From NCBI GenBank assembly GCA_032119795.1, contig JAUMFO010000011.1:1-64000 (forward strand): 64,000 nt of DNA, in the 5' to 3' direction. Numbering within the stretch: the first letter of the stretch is position 1; each line of letters begins with the position of its first letter. A model generated the notes under the pieces. The model ran no database searches. It saw only the letters and a list, made by a program, of their open reading frames with translations, and was not told where the DNA came from. Source of the stretch: JAGIBJ01 sp032119795 (GTDB lineage: Bacteria > Actinomycetota > Thermoleophilia > Solirubrobacterales > Solirubrobacteraceae). A program made the translations under genes and the position numbers. Below, piece after piece: positions 50,787 through 59,889 of the stretch.

Positions 50787-53039
50787 ATGATCCGATCGAC
50801 TGCTGTCGTCGCGCTGCTCGCGTCGACGACCCTGGCTGGCGCTGCTTCGGCCGCGCCGCTGGCGTCCCCCACTGAGGCCGGGCGCTTTGCGCTCGACCGC
50901 GCCCTCGTCCTGCCGAGCCCCAGCCTGACGGGCGCCAGCCCCATCATCGGCCTGGGCGGCGGCATCCGCGAAGGCGGGCTCTCAGCGCTGCAGGTGATTC
51001 CAGGCACGGGCAACCGGCGCTTCGTGACGATCACCGACCGCGGCCCGAACGGCTCGCCGACGGCCGCCACCGGCGGGCGCACCTTCCCGTCGCCGACGTT
51101 CTCGCCGACGATCATGGAGCTCGAGGCCGACGACGACGGCCGGCTCTCCGTGATCAGGCGCCTGCAGATCCGCGTCCCGGGCGCCGACCCGCTGCGCGGC
51201 AACGGGGCCGGACAGGTCCCCGGCGATCCGCAGCTGATCACCGGCTTTCGCAACATCGTGGCGCCGCTCATCGACGACCGGATCTACCGGATGTCTGGCG
51301 ACACGACGCTCGCCGAGCAGATCGAAACCGACCCCTATGGCCTCGACACCGAGGGCATCGCCGTCGACCCGCGCGACGGCAGCTACTGGCTCTCCGACGA
51401 GTATCGCCCGTCGATCGCCCGGCTCACGCCCGAAGGCGTGCTGCGGCAGCGGATCGTGCCGGCCGACGCCGGCGCCTACGACACCGATCAGGTCACGGCC
51501 GGCGTGCAGCCGCTCAGCGACGCCTACAACGGTGCCAATGAGCCGTCGCTGCAGGAACTGCTCCCGCACGAGTTCAACGCCCGCAAGCTCAACCGCGGCA
51601 TGGAGGGCCTCGCGATCAACGCCGACGGCACCAAGCTCTACGGGATCATGCAGAACGCCCTCGACACCCGGAACAACGGCGAGTACCTCGCGGCCGGCTA
51701 CGGCACCCGCTGCAACGGCGTGACGGGCGCGACGAACGGCGGGACGCCCTCCGCGAGCCAGAACTTCTACCGCGGCGTGCGCATCGTGGAGTTCGACATC
51801 AGTGAGCCGAGTTCGCCGGTGCTGACGGGCGAGTACATGTACCGCCTGCAGAGCATCACGACGGCGAACTCCACCGACCAGGGCAAGCTGCGCATCAGCG
51901 ACCTGGCCTGGAGCGCCGGCAAGCTCTACGTCGCCGAGCACGACGACGACGCCGTCGGCCACGGCAACCGCAAGGTGTTCGAGGTCGACCTGGCGGGCGC
52001 GACCAACCTGCGCGCGGCTACGGCCTACGACACCTACGCCGAGCGCCAGGCACCGGCCACCGTCGGCGCCAACACGCAGCCACTCGGCTGCTTCCTCGAC
52101 GGAGGCACCGACGCCGAGATCGCCGCGCTGCCCACGCCGGTCGTGCCGGTGACGAAGTCGACGTACCTCGACCTCAGCCCGGCGGGCGTGGACTTCGAGT
52201 TCAACAAGGTCGAGGGCATCACCAAGCTCGAGGGCGTCGAGGGCATCGCGGTCGCCAACGACAACGACTTCGCGCTCGACCAGGACCTCGCGACCAACGT
52301 GATCAGCGAAGCGGCACCGTCAGCCAGCGAGCTGCGGCTCTACGTGAGCAAGCCGGCGGCTGGCATCGCGCCGACCATCACGGGCACCGCCAAGGCCGGC
52401 CGAACGCTGACCTGCGAGCCGGGCACGATCACCGGGACTGGCGCCGTAGGCCACGCCTACGCCTGGCTGCGCGGTGGGGCGCCGATCGCTGGCGCTGACG
52501 GCTCCCGCTACACGCTCAGCACCGAGGATGTTGGGGCTGCCGTGTCCTGCCGGGTGACCTCGACCCGCGGCTACGGGGCGGTCGTTGCGGCGGCGGCTCC
52601 GCGCACGACCGCGCCGACTGCGGTCGTCGCCGACTTCGACGCTGGCTCCACCGGCGCAGGCGGCGCGAAGGGCGACACGGGCGCTGCCGGCCCCAAGGGC
52701 GAGGCAGGCTCCAGCGGGCCCGCCGGCGCGACCGGCCCCAAGGGCGACGCCGGCGCGACCGGACCCGTCGGCCCGGCCGGCAAGGACGGCGTCGCCAAGC
52801 TCCCGCGGGTCACCTGCAAGCTCAAGGGCTCCAAGACCATCACGTGCACCGTGAAGCCGCCGGCTGGCGCCACGAGCGTGAAGGTCTCCCGCGGCGGCAA
52901 GACCCTGGCTCGCGCGAAGGCCAGCCAGGGCCGCACGATCAAGTTGACGCTGCCTCGCGGCCGGAGCGGCAGCACGCTGTCGTTTGCCGCCCTCATGGAT
53001 GGGAAAACGGTGGCGGCGTCGACCGTCCGCGCGCACTGA
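50787..53039 (+). CDS. Secreted esterase-like protein of the phytase-like family with collagen-like stalk
   Basis: 750 residues. The signal peptide (MIRSTAVVALLASTTLAGAA) is followed by a beta-propeller domain of the esterase-like phytase family (about 35-520): ITDRGPNGSP, GLDTEGIAVDPRDGSYWLSD and EGLAINADGTKLYGIMQNAL. An Ig-like domain follows (about 525-610), then about fifteen Gly-x-y triplets (GDTGAAGPKGEAGSSGPAG and others, about 620-665), then a C-terminal beta domain. Secreted members of this family are thought to act on phosphate esters, and the PHO-box-like array upstream fits a phosphate-starvation role. No cell-wall anchor is seen. Confidence 0.85.
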   Translation: MIRSTAVVALLASTTLAGAASAAPLASPTEAGRFALDRALVLPSPSLTGASPIIGLGGGIREGGLSALQVIPGTGNRRFVTITDRGPNGSPTAATGGRTFPSPTFSPTIMELEADDDGRLSVIRRLQIRVPGADPLRGNGAGQVPGDPQLITGFRNIVAPLIDDRIYRMSGDTTLAEQIETDPYGLDTEGIAVDPRDGSYWLSDEYRPSIARLTPEGVLRQRIVPADAGAYDTDQVTAGVQPLSDAYNGANEPSLQELLPHEFNARKLNRGMEGLAINADGTKLYGIMQNALDTRNNGEYLAAGYGTRCNGVTGATNGGTPSASQNFYRGVRIVEFDISEPSSPVLTGEYMYRLQSITTANSTDQGKLRISDLAWSAGKLYVAEHDDDAVGHGNRKVFEVDLAGATNLRAATAYDTYAERQAPATVGANTQPLGCFLDGGTDAEIAALPTPVVPVTKSTYLDLSPAGVDFEFNKVEGITKLEGVEGIAVANDNDFALDQDLATNVISEAAPSASELRLYVSKPAAGIAPTITGTAKAGRTLTCEPGTITGTGAVGHAYAWLRGGAPIAGADGSRYTLSTEDVGAAVSCRVTSTRGYGAVVAAAAPRTTAPTAVVADFDAGSTGAGGAKGDTGAAGPKGEAGSSGPAGATGPKGDAGATGPVGPAGKDGVAKLPRVTCKLKGSKTITCTVKPPAGATSVKVSRGGKTLARAKASQGRTIKLTLPRGRSGSTLSFAALMDGKTVAASTVRAH

Positions 53040-53165
53040 TCCTCACCGCGCGCGGTCCAGCGCCGCGGGGGCGCGTTGCTAACGCACTAGTTCGGGTGGG
53101 CCGGTGCAGCAACAGCCCCCGCGGCACCCAATTTCAGCTCAGCGGTCGAGGGTCGGCGGCGCTGG

Positions 53166-53369
53166 CTACCAGCTAGCTTCGCGGTCCTGGCGGATCAAGA
53201 CGCCTCCCGGCGTGCCGCCTCGACTCCGCGCCAACGCCGCCTGGAACCGCTCTTCGTCGGCGGCCGATGGCCGAGGGAAGTCTGGAGCGGTCGCGCTGTC
53301 GATCAGACCGGCGGCAAATAGCGCTCCACGGATTCGGTCGATCTCCGAGGCTGAACCCTGGCGAGCCAT
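53166..53369 (-). CDS. Small hypothetical protein
   Basis: 67 residues, polar (MARQGSASEIDRIRGALFAA; RFQAALARSRGG). No family is recognised; the size and tail resemble small antitoxin-like or regulatory peptides. A TACCCT -10-like box (53376-53381 on the minus strand) ends 6 nt before the ATG, as seen for many genes here, which supports reality. No partner gene is adjacent, and chance cannot be excluded. Confidence 0.45.
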   Translation of the reverse strand: MARQGSASEIDRIRGALFAAGLIDSATAPDFPRPSAADEERFQAALARSRGGTPGGVLIRQDREASW

Positions 53370-53375
53370 AACCTC

Positions 53376-53381
53376 AGGGTA
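53376..53381 (-). promoter_or_regulatory. -10-like box of the small gene
   Basis: TACCCT on the minus strand ends 6 nt before the ATG at 53369. Confidence 0.35.
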
Positions 53382-53423
53382 GCTCCAGGCTGCCGAGCGA
53401 ACCAGTCGTTCGGTCGTCGAAGC

Positions 53424-55259
53424 TCAGCTGATGGCTTCGCCGCCGCCGCTGGCTTTGGCCTTCTCCACGACGCGGCCGAAGGCCAGCGAGGAGGTGGCGG
53501 CCGCGGCGAGATCAGAGCCGGCGTAGGAGAGGCGGAAGCGGTAGAGCGTGGCGGTGTGGGGCGTGATCGCGACGGTGATCGAGCGGCCCTTGAGCTTGGT
53601 CTTGCCGGCCTTCACCACCGACACGTAGGAGCCGGACTTGGTGCGGCGCTCGATCGACAGCGTGACGGGGCCGCGGCCTGGCGCGATCGTGCCGCGCAGC
53701 GTCACCTTCTTGTTCACCTGCATCCGCTTGGGCACCGTCAGCGTCAGCTTCGGGACGATCACCAGCTCGACGCGGGCGGAGGTGCCGCCGTCGCCGTCGG
53801 TCCGGGCGACCCGCATGCCCCACGAGCGCGTGAACTTGCGCGCGAAGCGGTACTTGCCGGCGGAATTCGTGCGCGTGGTGCTGACGGTCTGCCAGGACGA
53901 GCCGCTGCCGACCTGCAGCGCCAGCGCGGTGCTTTTCAGCGGAGTGCTGCCCTGCGTGGCCGTCCCGCTGACGACGGCGCTCGTGCCGACCGGCAGCCGG
54001 CGCTTCGTCGAGATCGTGATCTTCACCGGCTGCGGCGCCGGCGCCGTCACGGGCGGGAGGCTCACCGGCAGCGTCGGATCGGCGGCGGCGACCGTCGCCC
54101 GGACGCCGTCGAGGATCGTGTAGCCGACGACCCCGGGGCAGGCCGTCTGGCCGACGTCGCGGTGACCGAAGACGCGCGGCAGCGTTGCTACGTCGCCGCC
54201 CTTGAAGCGCGACAGTGAGCCGCCGGCGCTCGTGAGGTCGACGGTGCCCGTCCGCGGCACCCCGGCGACGGCCAGCTTCCACGCCGCCACGCGGGCGACC
54301 GTCGCAATCGTCGCGGCCGACGGCGCGACGCTGGTGTAGTCGCCGATCATCGAGATCCCCGCGGAGACGGCGTTGAAGCCCTGCGCGTGGGCGCCGACGA
54401 CGGCTTGCGTGAGCCCGCCAGCGCGGCCTTCCCAGGCTCCGCCGTACTGGTCGACGAGCACGTTGTAGCCAATGTCGTTCCAGCCGTTGGCATTGCGGTG
54501 GAACTTGCAAATCGCGAGCATCACGGCCGGGACCTGATCGGCGCTGTAGGCGTTGGAGCCGGCGGTGTGGTGGACGGTGACCCCCTGCACCGAGCCGATC
54601 CCAGGGGCCGAGCGTGGAGCGCACTCGTTGTTTGGATCCCAGGCGCTGCGGGGGTTGATGCCCGCCATGCCCGTCTGGGCGCGGGAGGTAGCTCGGGCAG
54701 CTTTGGCGGTCGGGATCGTCCCGGTCACGTCGACGAACGCCGCCCGCAGACCCTTCGGGCGCTTCGTCGTCAGCTCGACCTGCAGCCGCTTGGCGGGCCC
54801 CGTCCACGTCGGCTCGGTGGAGCCCTCGGCGCCGATCGTCCGGCCACGCCTGGCGGCGTCGGCCGCGCCAGGCGCTCCGGCTGCCTCCGTCACGCCGTCG
54901 GCGCCGGCCTGCCCGCTCTCAAGCTCAGCCCAGTCGGTCCAGGAGCCGTCGGTGCGCTGGGCGCGCATCCGGCCGGCCAGCGGCTTGGTGCCGTCGGGCC
55001 AGCGGAGTGCCGCGAGGGAGAATCGCCGGTCGGCACGGAGCTCGATGCGGGACCCGGCGCGAGCGGTGGCGGCGTCGTTTGCCCGGGCGCCGCCGGCCAC
55101 GGCAGTGCCGTGAGGAAGGCGTTCGGTGCGGTACGAAGCGCGCTCAGGGGCACCCGCCGCGGCGCCAGCTGGGAGCGCTGGCCCTGCGGCGGCCGCGGCG
55201 GCCAAGAGGCTCGCGATGCGGAGGCGCCCGTAGGTGCGGAGTGTTCGTCGCACGATCAT
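53424..55259 (-). CDS. Secreted PGRP/N-acetylmuramoyl-L-alanine amidase with Ig-like tail
   Basis: 611 residues. The signal peptide (RIASLLAAAAAAGPALPAGA) is followed by an N-terminal beta domain (about 60-190) and the amidase/PGRP domain (about 205-390). The latter has zinc ligands His in VTVHHTAGS, His in VFGHRDVG and Cys in TACPGVVG, and the Tyr/Trp motif YNVLVDQYGGAWEGRAGG. Two Ig-like repeats follow (about 405-600). It would cleave peptidoglycan stem peptides from MurNAc outside the cell. ATG at 55259 (MIVRRTLRTYGRLRIASLLA) is preferred. Confidence 0.92.
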   Translation of the reverse strand: MIVRRTLRTYGRLRIASLLAAAAAAGPALPAGAAAGAPERASYRTERLPHGTAVAGGARANDAATARAGSRIELRADRRFSLAALRWPDGTKPLAGRMRAQRTDGSWTDWAELESGQAGADGVTEAAGAPGAADAARRGRTIGAEGSTEPTWTGPAKRLQVELTTKRPKGLRAAFVDVTGTIPTAKAARATSRAQTGMAGINPRSAWDPNNECAPRSAPGIGSVQGVTVHHTAGSNAYSADQVPAVMLAICKFHRNANGWNDIGYNVLVDQYGGAWEGRAGGLTQAVVGAHAQGFNAVSAGISMIGDYTSVAPSAATIATVARVAAWKLAVAGVPRTGTVDLTSAGGSLSRFKGGDVATLPRVFGHRDVGQTACPGVVGYTILDGVRATVAAADPTLPVSLPPVTAPAPQPVKITISTKRRLPVGTSAVVSGTATQGSTPLKSTALALQVGSGSSWQTVSTTRTNSAGKYRFARKFTRSWGMRVARTDGDGGTSARVELVIVPKLTLTVPKRMQVNKKVTLRGTIAPGRGPVTLSIERRTKSGSYVSVVKAGKTKLKGRSITVAITPHTATLYRFRLSYAGSDLAAAATSSLAFGRVVEKAKASGGGEAIS

Positions 55260-55314
55260 GTCGTCGACCACCTGAACACGGTGGCACAGCATTGGTGGCG
55301 TATATGCATGACGT

Positions 55315-55343
55315 CCTGCGCGCCAAGTAGTGCTTCGCGCAGG
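55315..55343 (-). terminator. Hairpin terminator between two minus-strand genes
   Basis: CCTGCGCG (55315-55322) pairs perfectly with CGCGCAGG (55336-55343). It lies just 3' of the small membrane protein gene on the minus strand and probably terminates it before the amidase promoter. Confidence 0.6.
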
Positions 55344-55352
55344 AATCCAGGC

Positions 55353-55844
55353 CTACGCGTCGACTCGCGCGGCAAGGTCCTGCATCTCCCGCAGTAGCTC
55401 GTCGCTGACGGGCCAGCCGGTCAACACGACCGTGTGCCCGTCGACCTCCCGCTGCACCGACAGCACTTGGCGCAATGGCACTGAGAGGCCGGTCGTGGGA
55501 TCGCCGCCGTTCGCCTCGACGGAGCCGTCGACCAGCGTGTAGGCGATCGTGCTCTCCCCGCGGCGGTAGAAGCCGGTCACGGCGTCGCGGTTGTCTTCCA
55601 GCAGATCGGTCCGCCCGCCCGTCAGCCGCCAGCCCTGCGGCTCCCATTGCGGAAGCGCCGTGCCGTCGAGTTCCGTGTGGAAGGCGGTGGACCGGTCGTA
55701 GGCCGGTCCACGCTGCACCGCGGCGCGGACCTCCTGCACGCTCGCCCGAATCGCGAAGTCCTTCAGGACCAGCCCGGCCGCCATCACGCACGCGAAGAAC
55801 GCCACGAAGGCGAGCACGTGAGCGGGCTCAACAAAACGGCGCAT
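55353..55844 (-). CDS. Small single-pass membrane protein, unknown function
   Basis: 163 residues. One helix (VLAFVAFFACVMAAGLVLKD, about 9-28) is followed by an outside domain with GWRLTGGRTDLLEDNRDAVT, YRRGESTIAYTLVDG and LTGWPVSDELLREMQDLAAR. The outside part has the look of the DUF4367/anti-sigma sensor type but is not certain. It is divergent from the transketolase gene (177 nt between). Alternative starts are far upstream in the antisense of tkt and are not credible. Confidence 0.7.
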   Translation of the reverse strand: MRRFVEPAHVLAFVAFFACVMAAGLVLKDFAIRASVQEVRAAVQRGPAYDRSTAFHTELDGTALPQWEPQGWRLTGGRTDLLEDNRDAVTGFYRRGESTIAYTLVDGSVEANGGDPTTGLSVPLRQVLSVQREVDGHTVVLTGWPVSDELLREMQDLAARVDA

Positions 55845-55977
55845 CGCTCCAGAGCCTCGCACGGGCGCCGCGATACGAACGCCGGTCCGCCAGCGTGTTT
55901 GCGGAGCTTGCAGGGACTCCTGCCGCGAACGCGCCCTGCGCGGCCCCCGGGAACGGACGTGCCCCGGCTCGGGCGCA

Positions 55978-56025
55978 TACGATGCCCCGAAGGACATGGA
56001 TTTTCGACCCGGGACGCCCGCATGA
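55978..56025 (+). promoter_or_regulatory. Transketolase promoter and possible 9-codon leader ORF
   Basis: TACGAT (55978-55983) is a -10-like box. ATG at 55996 begins a short frame encoding MDFRPGTPA whose TGA (56023-56025) overlaps the tkt ATG (56022) as ATGA, so leader translation could feed tkt initiation. Confidence 0.35.
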
Positions 56026-58013
56026 CCGACACCGAACGCAGCTGCGTCACGGCAGTCCGAACCCTCACGATCGACGCGATCGAGAAGTCCAAGAGCGGAC
56101 ACCCCGGCATGCCACTCGGCATGGCGGCTCTCGCGTACCTGCTGTACGGAGAGATCCTCAAGCATGACCCGAAGGATCCGGCGTGGCCGGATCGCGACCG
56201 GTTCGTGCTCTCGTGCGGCCACGGCTCGATGTGGCTCTATGCGGCGCTGCACCTCTCCGGCTACGACCTCTCGATCGACGACCTCAAGAACTTCCGCCAG
56301 TGGGGCTCCAAGACGCCCGGCCACCCGGAGCTCGAGATCCATGACGGCGTGCCGCTCACGCCCGGCGTGGAGATCACGACCGGTCCGCTTGGCCAGGGCT
56401 GCGCCAACACCGTCGGCATGGCCATGGCCGAGGTGTTCCAGCGCGAGCGCTATGGCGCTGAAGTGGTCGACCACTTCACCTACGCGATCGTCTCTGACGG
56501 CGACCTGATGGAGGGCATCTCCGCGGAGGCGGCCTCGATCGCCGGCCAGCTTGGCCTCGGTCGCCTGATCTGGCTCTACGACGACAACGACATCTCGCTC
56601 GACGGCCCGACGTCGCTGAGCTTCTCCCGCGAGGACGTCTCGGCGCGCTTTGAGGCGTACGGCTGGCATGTGCTTGACGTCGGCGACGCCGACGACCTGG
56701 ACTCGCTGCGCCGTGCGATCGAGGCCGGCAAGTCGGAGACGACCCGCCCGACGCTTATCCACGTGCACTCGGTGATCGGCTACCCGTCGCCGAACAAGGC
56801 CGGCAAGAGCGCCTCGCACGGCGCGCCGCTCGGCCCCGACGAGGCTCGCGCTACCAAGGAGGCGCTCGGCGTCGACCCGGACGCGACGTTCCACGTGCCC
56901 GACGAGGTCTACGAGGCCTTCAGCGCCGTCGCCAGCGGTGGCGAGGCGCACAGCGAGTGGAACCACCGCTACCAGGCCTGGGAGCGCGACAATCCGGCGC
57001 TCGCGCTGGAGTGGAAGGCCGCACTTGAGGGTCGTCCGCCGGCGTCGCTTGAGGGCGTGATCCCCACCACGTGGGAGCAGGACAAGATCGCGACCCGCGC
57101 CGCGGGCGGCAAGATCATGGCCGCGTTCGAGGCTGCCGTGCCGACGATGGTCGGCGGCGCCGCCGACCTCACCGAGTCGACGAAGACGATCTTCCCGAAC
57201 TCGGAGCAGTTCACGCATGAGGCCGCTGGCCGCAACGTGTTCTTCGGCGTCCGCGAGCACGCGATGGGCGGCATCGTGAACGGCATGGCTGCCCACGGCG
57301 GCATCGTGCGGCCCTACGGCTCCACGTTCCTGCAGTTCACCGACTACATGCGCAGCTCCATCCGCCTCTCGGCGCTGATGAAGCTCAAGACCGCCTGGGT
57401 CTACACGCACGACTCGATCGCTCTCGGCGAGGACGGCCCGACCCACCAGCCCGTCGAGCACTTCGCCGCGCTGCGCGCCATCCCGGATCTGCCGGTCTTC
57501 CGCCCCGCGGATGCCACCGAGACGGCGGAGGCCTGGCGCGTGATCCTCGAAGAGGTGCAGGGGCCAGCCGTGCTGATCCTCAGCCGCCAGGATCTGCCGG
57601 TGCTCGATCGCACGAAGTACGGCACCGTTGCCGGCGTCGCGCTCGGCGGCTACGTGCTGTCGGCTGCGCAGGGCACGGAGGTCGGCGCGATCGTCGCGAC
57701 CGGCTCCGAGGTCGCGCTCGCCCTTGAGGCGCAGACGGCCCTCGCCGAGCAGGGCGTCGCCGTGCGCGTCGTCTCGCTGCCCAGCTGGGAGCTCTTCGAA
57801 GCCCAGGATGAGGTCTACCGCGAAGAGGTCCTGCCGCAGCATCTGCCGACGGTCTCCGTCGAGGCGGGCGTCCACATGGGCTGGGAGCGCTACGCGCAGG
57901 CCCACGTGTCGGTCGATCGCTTCGGCGCCTCGGCCCCGGCCAGCGTGCTGATGGAGAAGTTCGGCCTGACGGTCGAGAACGTCGTCGCCAAAGTGCATTC
58001 GCTCGTCGGCTAA
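56022..58013 (+). CDS. tkt: Transketolase
   Basis: 663 residues, normal length. Transfers two-carbon units in the pentose phosphate pathway using thiamine diphosphate. The N-terminal domain has SKSGHPGMPLGMAALAYLLY, FVLSCGHGSMWLYAALHLSG, TTGPLGQGCANTVGMAMAE and the ThDP/Mg motif around SDGDLMEGISAEAASIAGQL. The middle domain has VREHAMGGIVNGMAAHGG (catalytic Glu) and YTHDSIALGEDGPTHQPVEH. The C-terminal domain has SLPSWELFEAQDEVYREEV. A strong terminator follows, so it is monocistronic. Confidence 0.95.
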   Translation: MTDTERSCVTAVRTLTIDAIEKSKSGHPGMPLGMAALAYLLYGEILKHDPKDPAWPDRDRFVLSCGHGSMWLYAALHLSGYDLSIDDLKNFRQWGSKTPGHPELEIHDGVPLTPGVEITTGPLGQGCANTVGMAMAEVFQRERYGAEVVDHFTYAIVSDGDLMEGISAEAASIAGQLGLGRLIWLYDDNDISLDGPTSLSFSREDVSARFEAYGWHVLDVGDADDLDSLRRAIEAGKSETTRPTLIHVHSVIGYPSPNKAGKSASHGAPLGPDEARATKEALGVDPDATFHVPDEVYEAFSAVASGGEAHSEWNHRYQAWERDNPALALEWKAALEGRPPASLEGVIPTTWEQDKIATRAAGGKIMAAFEAAVPTMVGGAADLTESTKTIFPNSEQFTHEAAGRNVFFGVREHAMGGIVNGMAAHGGIVRPYGSTFLQFTDYMRSSIRLSALMKLKTAWVYTHDSIALGEDGPTHQPVEHFAALRAIPDLPVFRPADATETAEAWRVILEEVQGPAVLILSRQDLPVLDRTKYGTVAGVALGGYVLSAAQGTEVGAIVATGSEVALALEAQTALAEQGVAVRVVSLPSWELFEAQDEVYREEVLPQHLPTVSVEAGVHMGWERYAQAHVSVDRFGASAPASVLMEKFGLTVENVVAKVHSLVG

Positions 58014-58026
58014 CGCCCCTTGGGCT

Positions 58027-58072
58027 TTCTCGTAGTGATGACCCGCGCTCTGCGTGGGCATCACTACGAGAA
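58027..58072 (+). terminator. Terminator after transketolase
   Basis: TTCTCGTAGTGATG (58027-58040) pairs perfectly with CATCACTACGAGAA (58059-58072). The loop contains CCC and GGG that could extend the stem. Confidence 0.75.
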
Positions 58073-58127
58073 GCGCTGGCGCCACCGTTGCGTGACGGTG
58101 CCCTCGCTGAAGCAGGCAACACGCACC

Positions 58128-58133
58128 TAGCGT
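58128..58133 (+). promoter_or_regulatory. -10-like box of the FUSC gene
   Basis: TAGCGT ends 7 nt before the ATG at 58141. Confidence 0.4.
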
Positions 58134-58140
58134 GGGACCA

Positions 58141-59889
58141 ATGACGAGTCCCGCGATCACCAAGGGCCGCCAGGGCCTGGTGGTCACTGGGTCGCTGACG
58201 CGCGCCGCCGCTGGCAGCGTCCGCGAGGTGCGGCCCGATCGGGCTCGCGTCGGGAAGTCCGTGCGGATCGTGCTGTGCGTCGCCGGTCCGCTGGCCGTCG
58301 GGCTGGCCCTGGGCGATATCCAGACCGGTCTGGCCATCTCCCTCGGCGGATTCGTTGGCTTCCACGGGCACGTGGAGCCGTATCCGCAACGGGCGCGGCT
58401 CTTGGCCGCGATGATCCTCGGCTACGTGCTCGCGGTCATGGCCGGCACGCTCGGGGCCACGTCCGACGCGGCACTGGTGCTCGTCACCGGGGCTTTCGCG
58501 GCGCTCGCGGCCTTCGCCTGCCAGGCCCTGGCGCTCCCGGCGCCCCGCGAATACATGCTGGTGCTCGTCTGCCTGCTGACGGGCGCGCTGCCCGCCCCGC
58601 TGGCCGATCCACTTCCGCTCGCGGCGCTTACCCTCGCCGGAGGCGTCTGGGCCTCCGCCGTGCTGATGTCTGGCTGGTTCCATGATCGCGAGCGGCCCGA
58701 GCGTGAGGCCGTCCGCGACGCGATCGAGGCGATCCTGGCGCTGCTGGAGGAGTCGGGCCCGTCGCGGGCGCGCCGCCACGACGCGGTGCTGGCGGCGCGC
58801 ACCGCCCGCCGCTCCATCGAGTTTGCTGGCGGGCCGACGGCTTGGCTGCTGCGCCGCCTCCAGCTCGAGGCCGAGGACCTGCTCGACTCCGTGCTCTGGC
58901 TCGGGCCAGCGCCGGCACCTGGCGAGGTGTTCAACACGGCCGAGCACGCCGTCGTCGCCCAACCCGATCCCCGGGTGCTGCTGCGACGGCGTCTGCGCGA
59001 GATGCACGACGAGACCGACGCGGCCCGGCCTCGCCTTGGCCTCCGGCGCGCGCCGCGCAACCCGGATCGACCACCGCTGCGTTCGGGCCTGTGGTCGCTT
59101 CGCAATGCGCTGGCCCCCGACTCGCTCGTCCCGCTCACAGCGCTGCGATTCGGCGTCGCCGTCGGTGGCGCGCTGCTCATCGGCCTGGCATCCGGAGCGC
59201 CTCGTCCGTATTGGATCGCGCTGACGGTCGCCGCGGTGCTCCAGGGCGCGACGATGATGACGACCGCGCGGCGAGCCATCGAGCGCGCCGCCGGGACGGC
59301 CGTCGGGGTGCTGATCGCCGCCGCCGTGGTGCAGGCCGATCCGTCGATCCTTTGGATCGTCGTCGGCATCGCCGTTTTCCTCTTCCTGACCGAGATGACG
59401 ATTACCGCCAGCTACGTCGTGGCCGTCACCTTCATCACGCCGATGACGCTCCTCCTCGCCGAGGTCGGCCAGCCGGGGCTGCTCACCGACACGCTGATCG
59501 GCTGGCGCCTGGTCGACACCGTCATCGGGTGTCTGCTGGCGTGGGGCGCGTCCCGGCTGCTGTGGCCGTCGGCGTCGCGGCAGCGGCTCGACGTTGGCAT
59601 GGACCGGGCCCTGAATGCCATCGCCGAACTCCTCGATCAAGCCGGCGTCGACGCACCCCGCGTACGCGTCCTGCGGCGTGAGCTACGCGTCCGACTGCTC
59701 AACTTGCGTTCGATCACCGACTCCGCCCTCGGCGATCGCTTCACGCGCGTCCCCGAAGAGGACGAACTCTGGCCGCTCGTCGCGGCGATCCAGCAGCTCG
59801 GGTGGCGCACCCTCTCTCGCGGCCACGAAGCTCCGGCCGATCTCCGGCGCGAGCTGGAGCGGATCCGCGGCGAACTCGCCAGGCGCTAG
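58141..59889 (+). CDS. FUSC/aluminium-activated-type membrane protein
   Basis: 582 residues with two blocks of about five to six helices (about 45-185 and 330-480) separated by a charged cytosolic segment, the layout of FUSC/YccS-type proteins. Examples are MAGTLGATSDAALVLVTGAF, PYWIALTVAAVLQGATMMTT, ERAAGTAVGVLIAAAVVQAD and LIGWRLVDTVIGCLLAWGAS. It is probably an aromatic-acid or multidrug efflux component. GTG at 58132 is an alternative start, but the -10 box favours 58141. Its TAG stop is inside the CTAG shared with the convergent gene. Confidence 0.85.
   Translation: MTSPAITKGRQGLVVTGSLTRAAAGSVREVRPDRARVGKSVRIVLCVAGPLAVGLALGDIQTGLAISLGGFVGFHGHVEPYPQRARLLAAMILGYVLAVMAGTLGATSDAALVLVTGAFAALAAFACQALALPAPREYMLVLVCLLTGALPAPLADPLPLAALTLAGGVWASAVLMSGWFHDRERPEREAVRDAIEAILALLEESGPSRARRHDAVLAARTARRSIEFAGGPTAWLLRRLQLEAEDLLDSVLWLGPAPAPGEVFNTAEHAVVAQPDPRVLLRRRLREMHDETDAARPRLGLRRAPRNPDRPPLRSGLWSLRNALAPDSLVPLTALRFGVAVGGALLIGLASGAPRPYWIALTVAAVLQGATMMTTARRAIERAAGTAVGVLIAAAVVQADPSILWIVVGIAVFLFLTEMTITASYVVAVTFITPMTLLLAEVGQPGLLTDTLIGWRLVDTVIGCLLAWGASRLLWPSASRQRLDVGMDRALNAIAELLDQAGVDAPRVRVLRRELRVRLLNLRSITDSALGDRFTRVPEEDELWPLVAAIQQLGWRTLSRGHEAPADLRRELERIRGELARR

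Noticed and set aside
55353..58337. 994-codon minus-strand frame across transketolase
   Set aside because: Only the last 163 codons (55353-55844) read like a protein. The rest is antisense of tkt.
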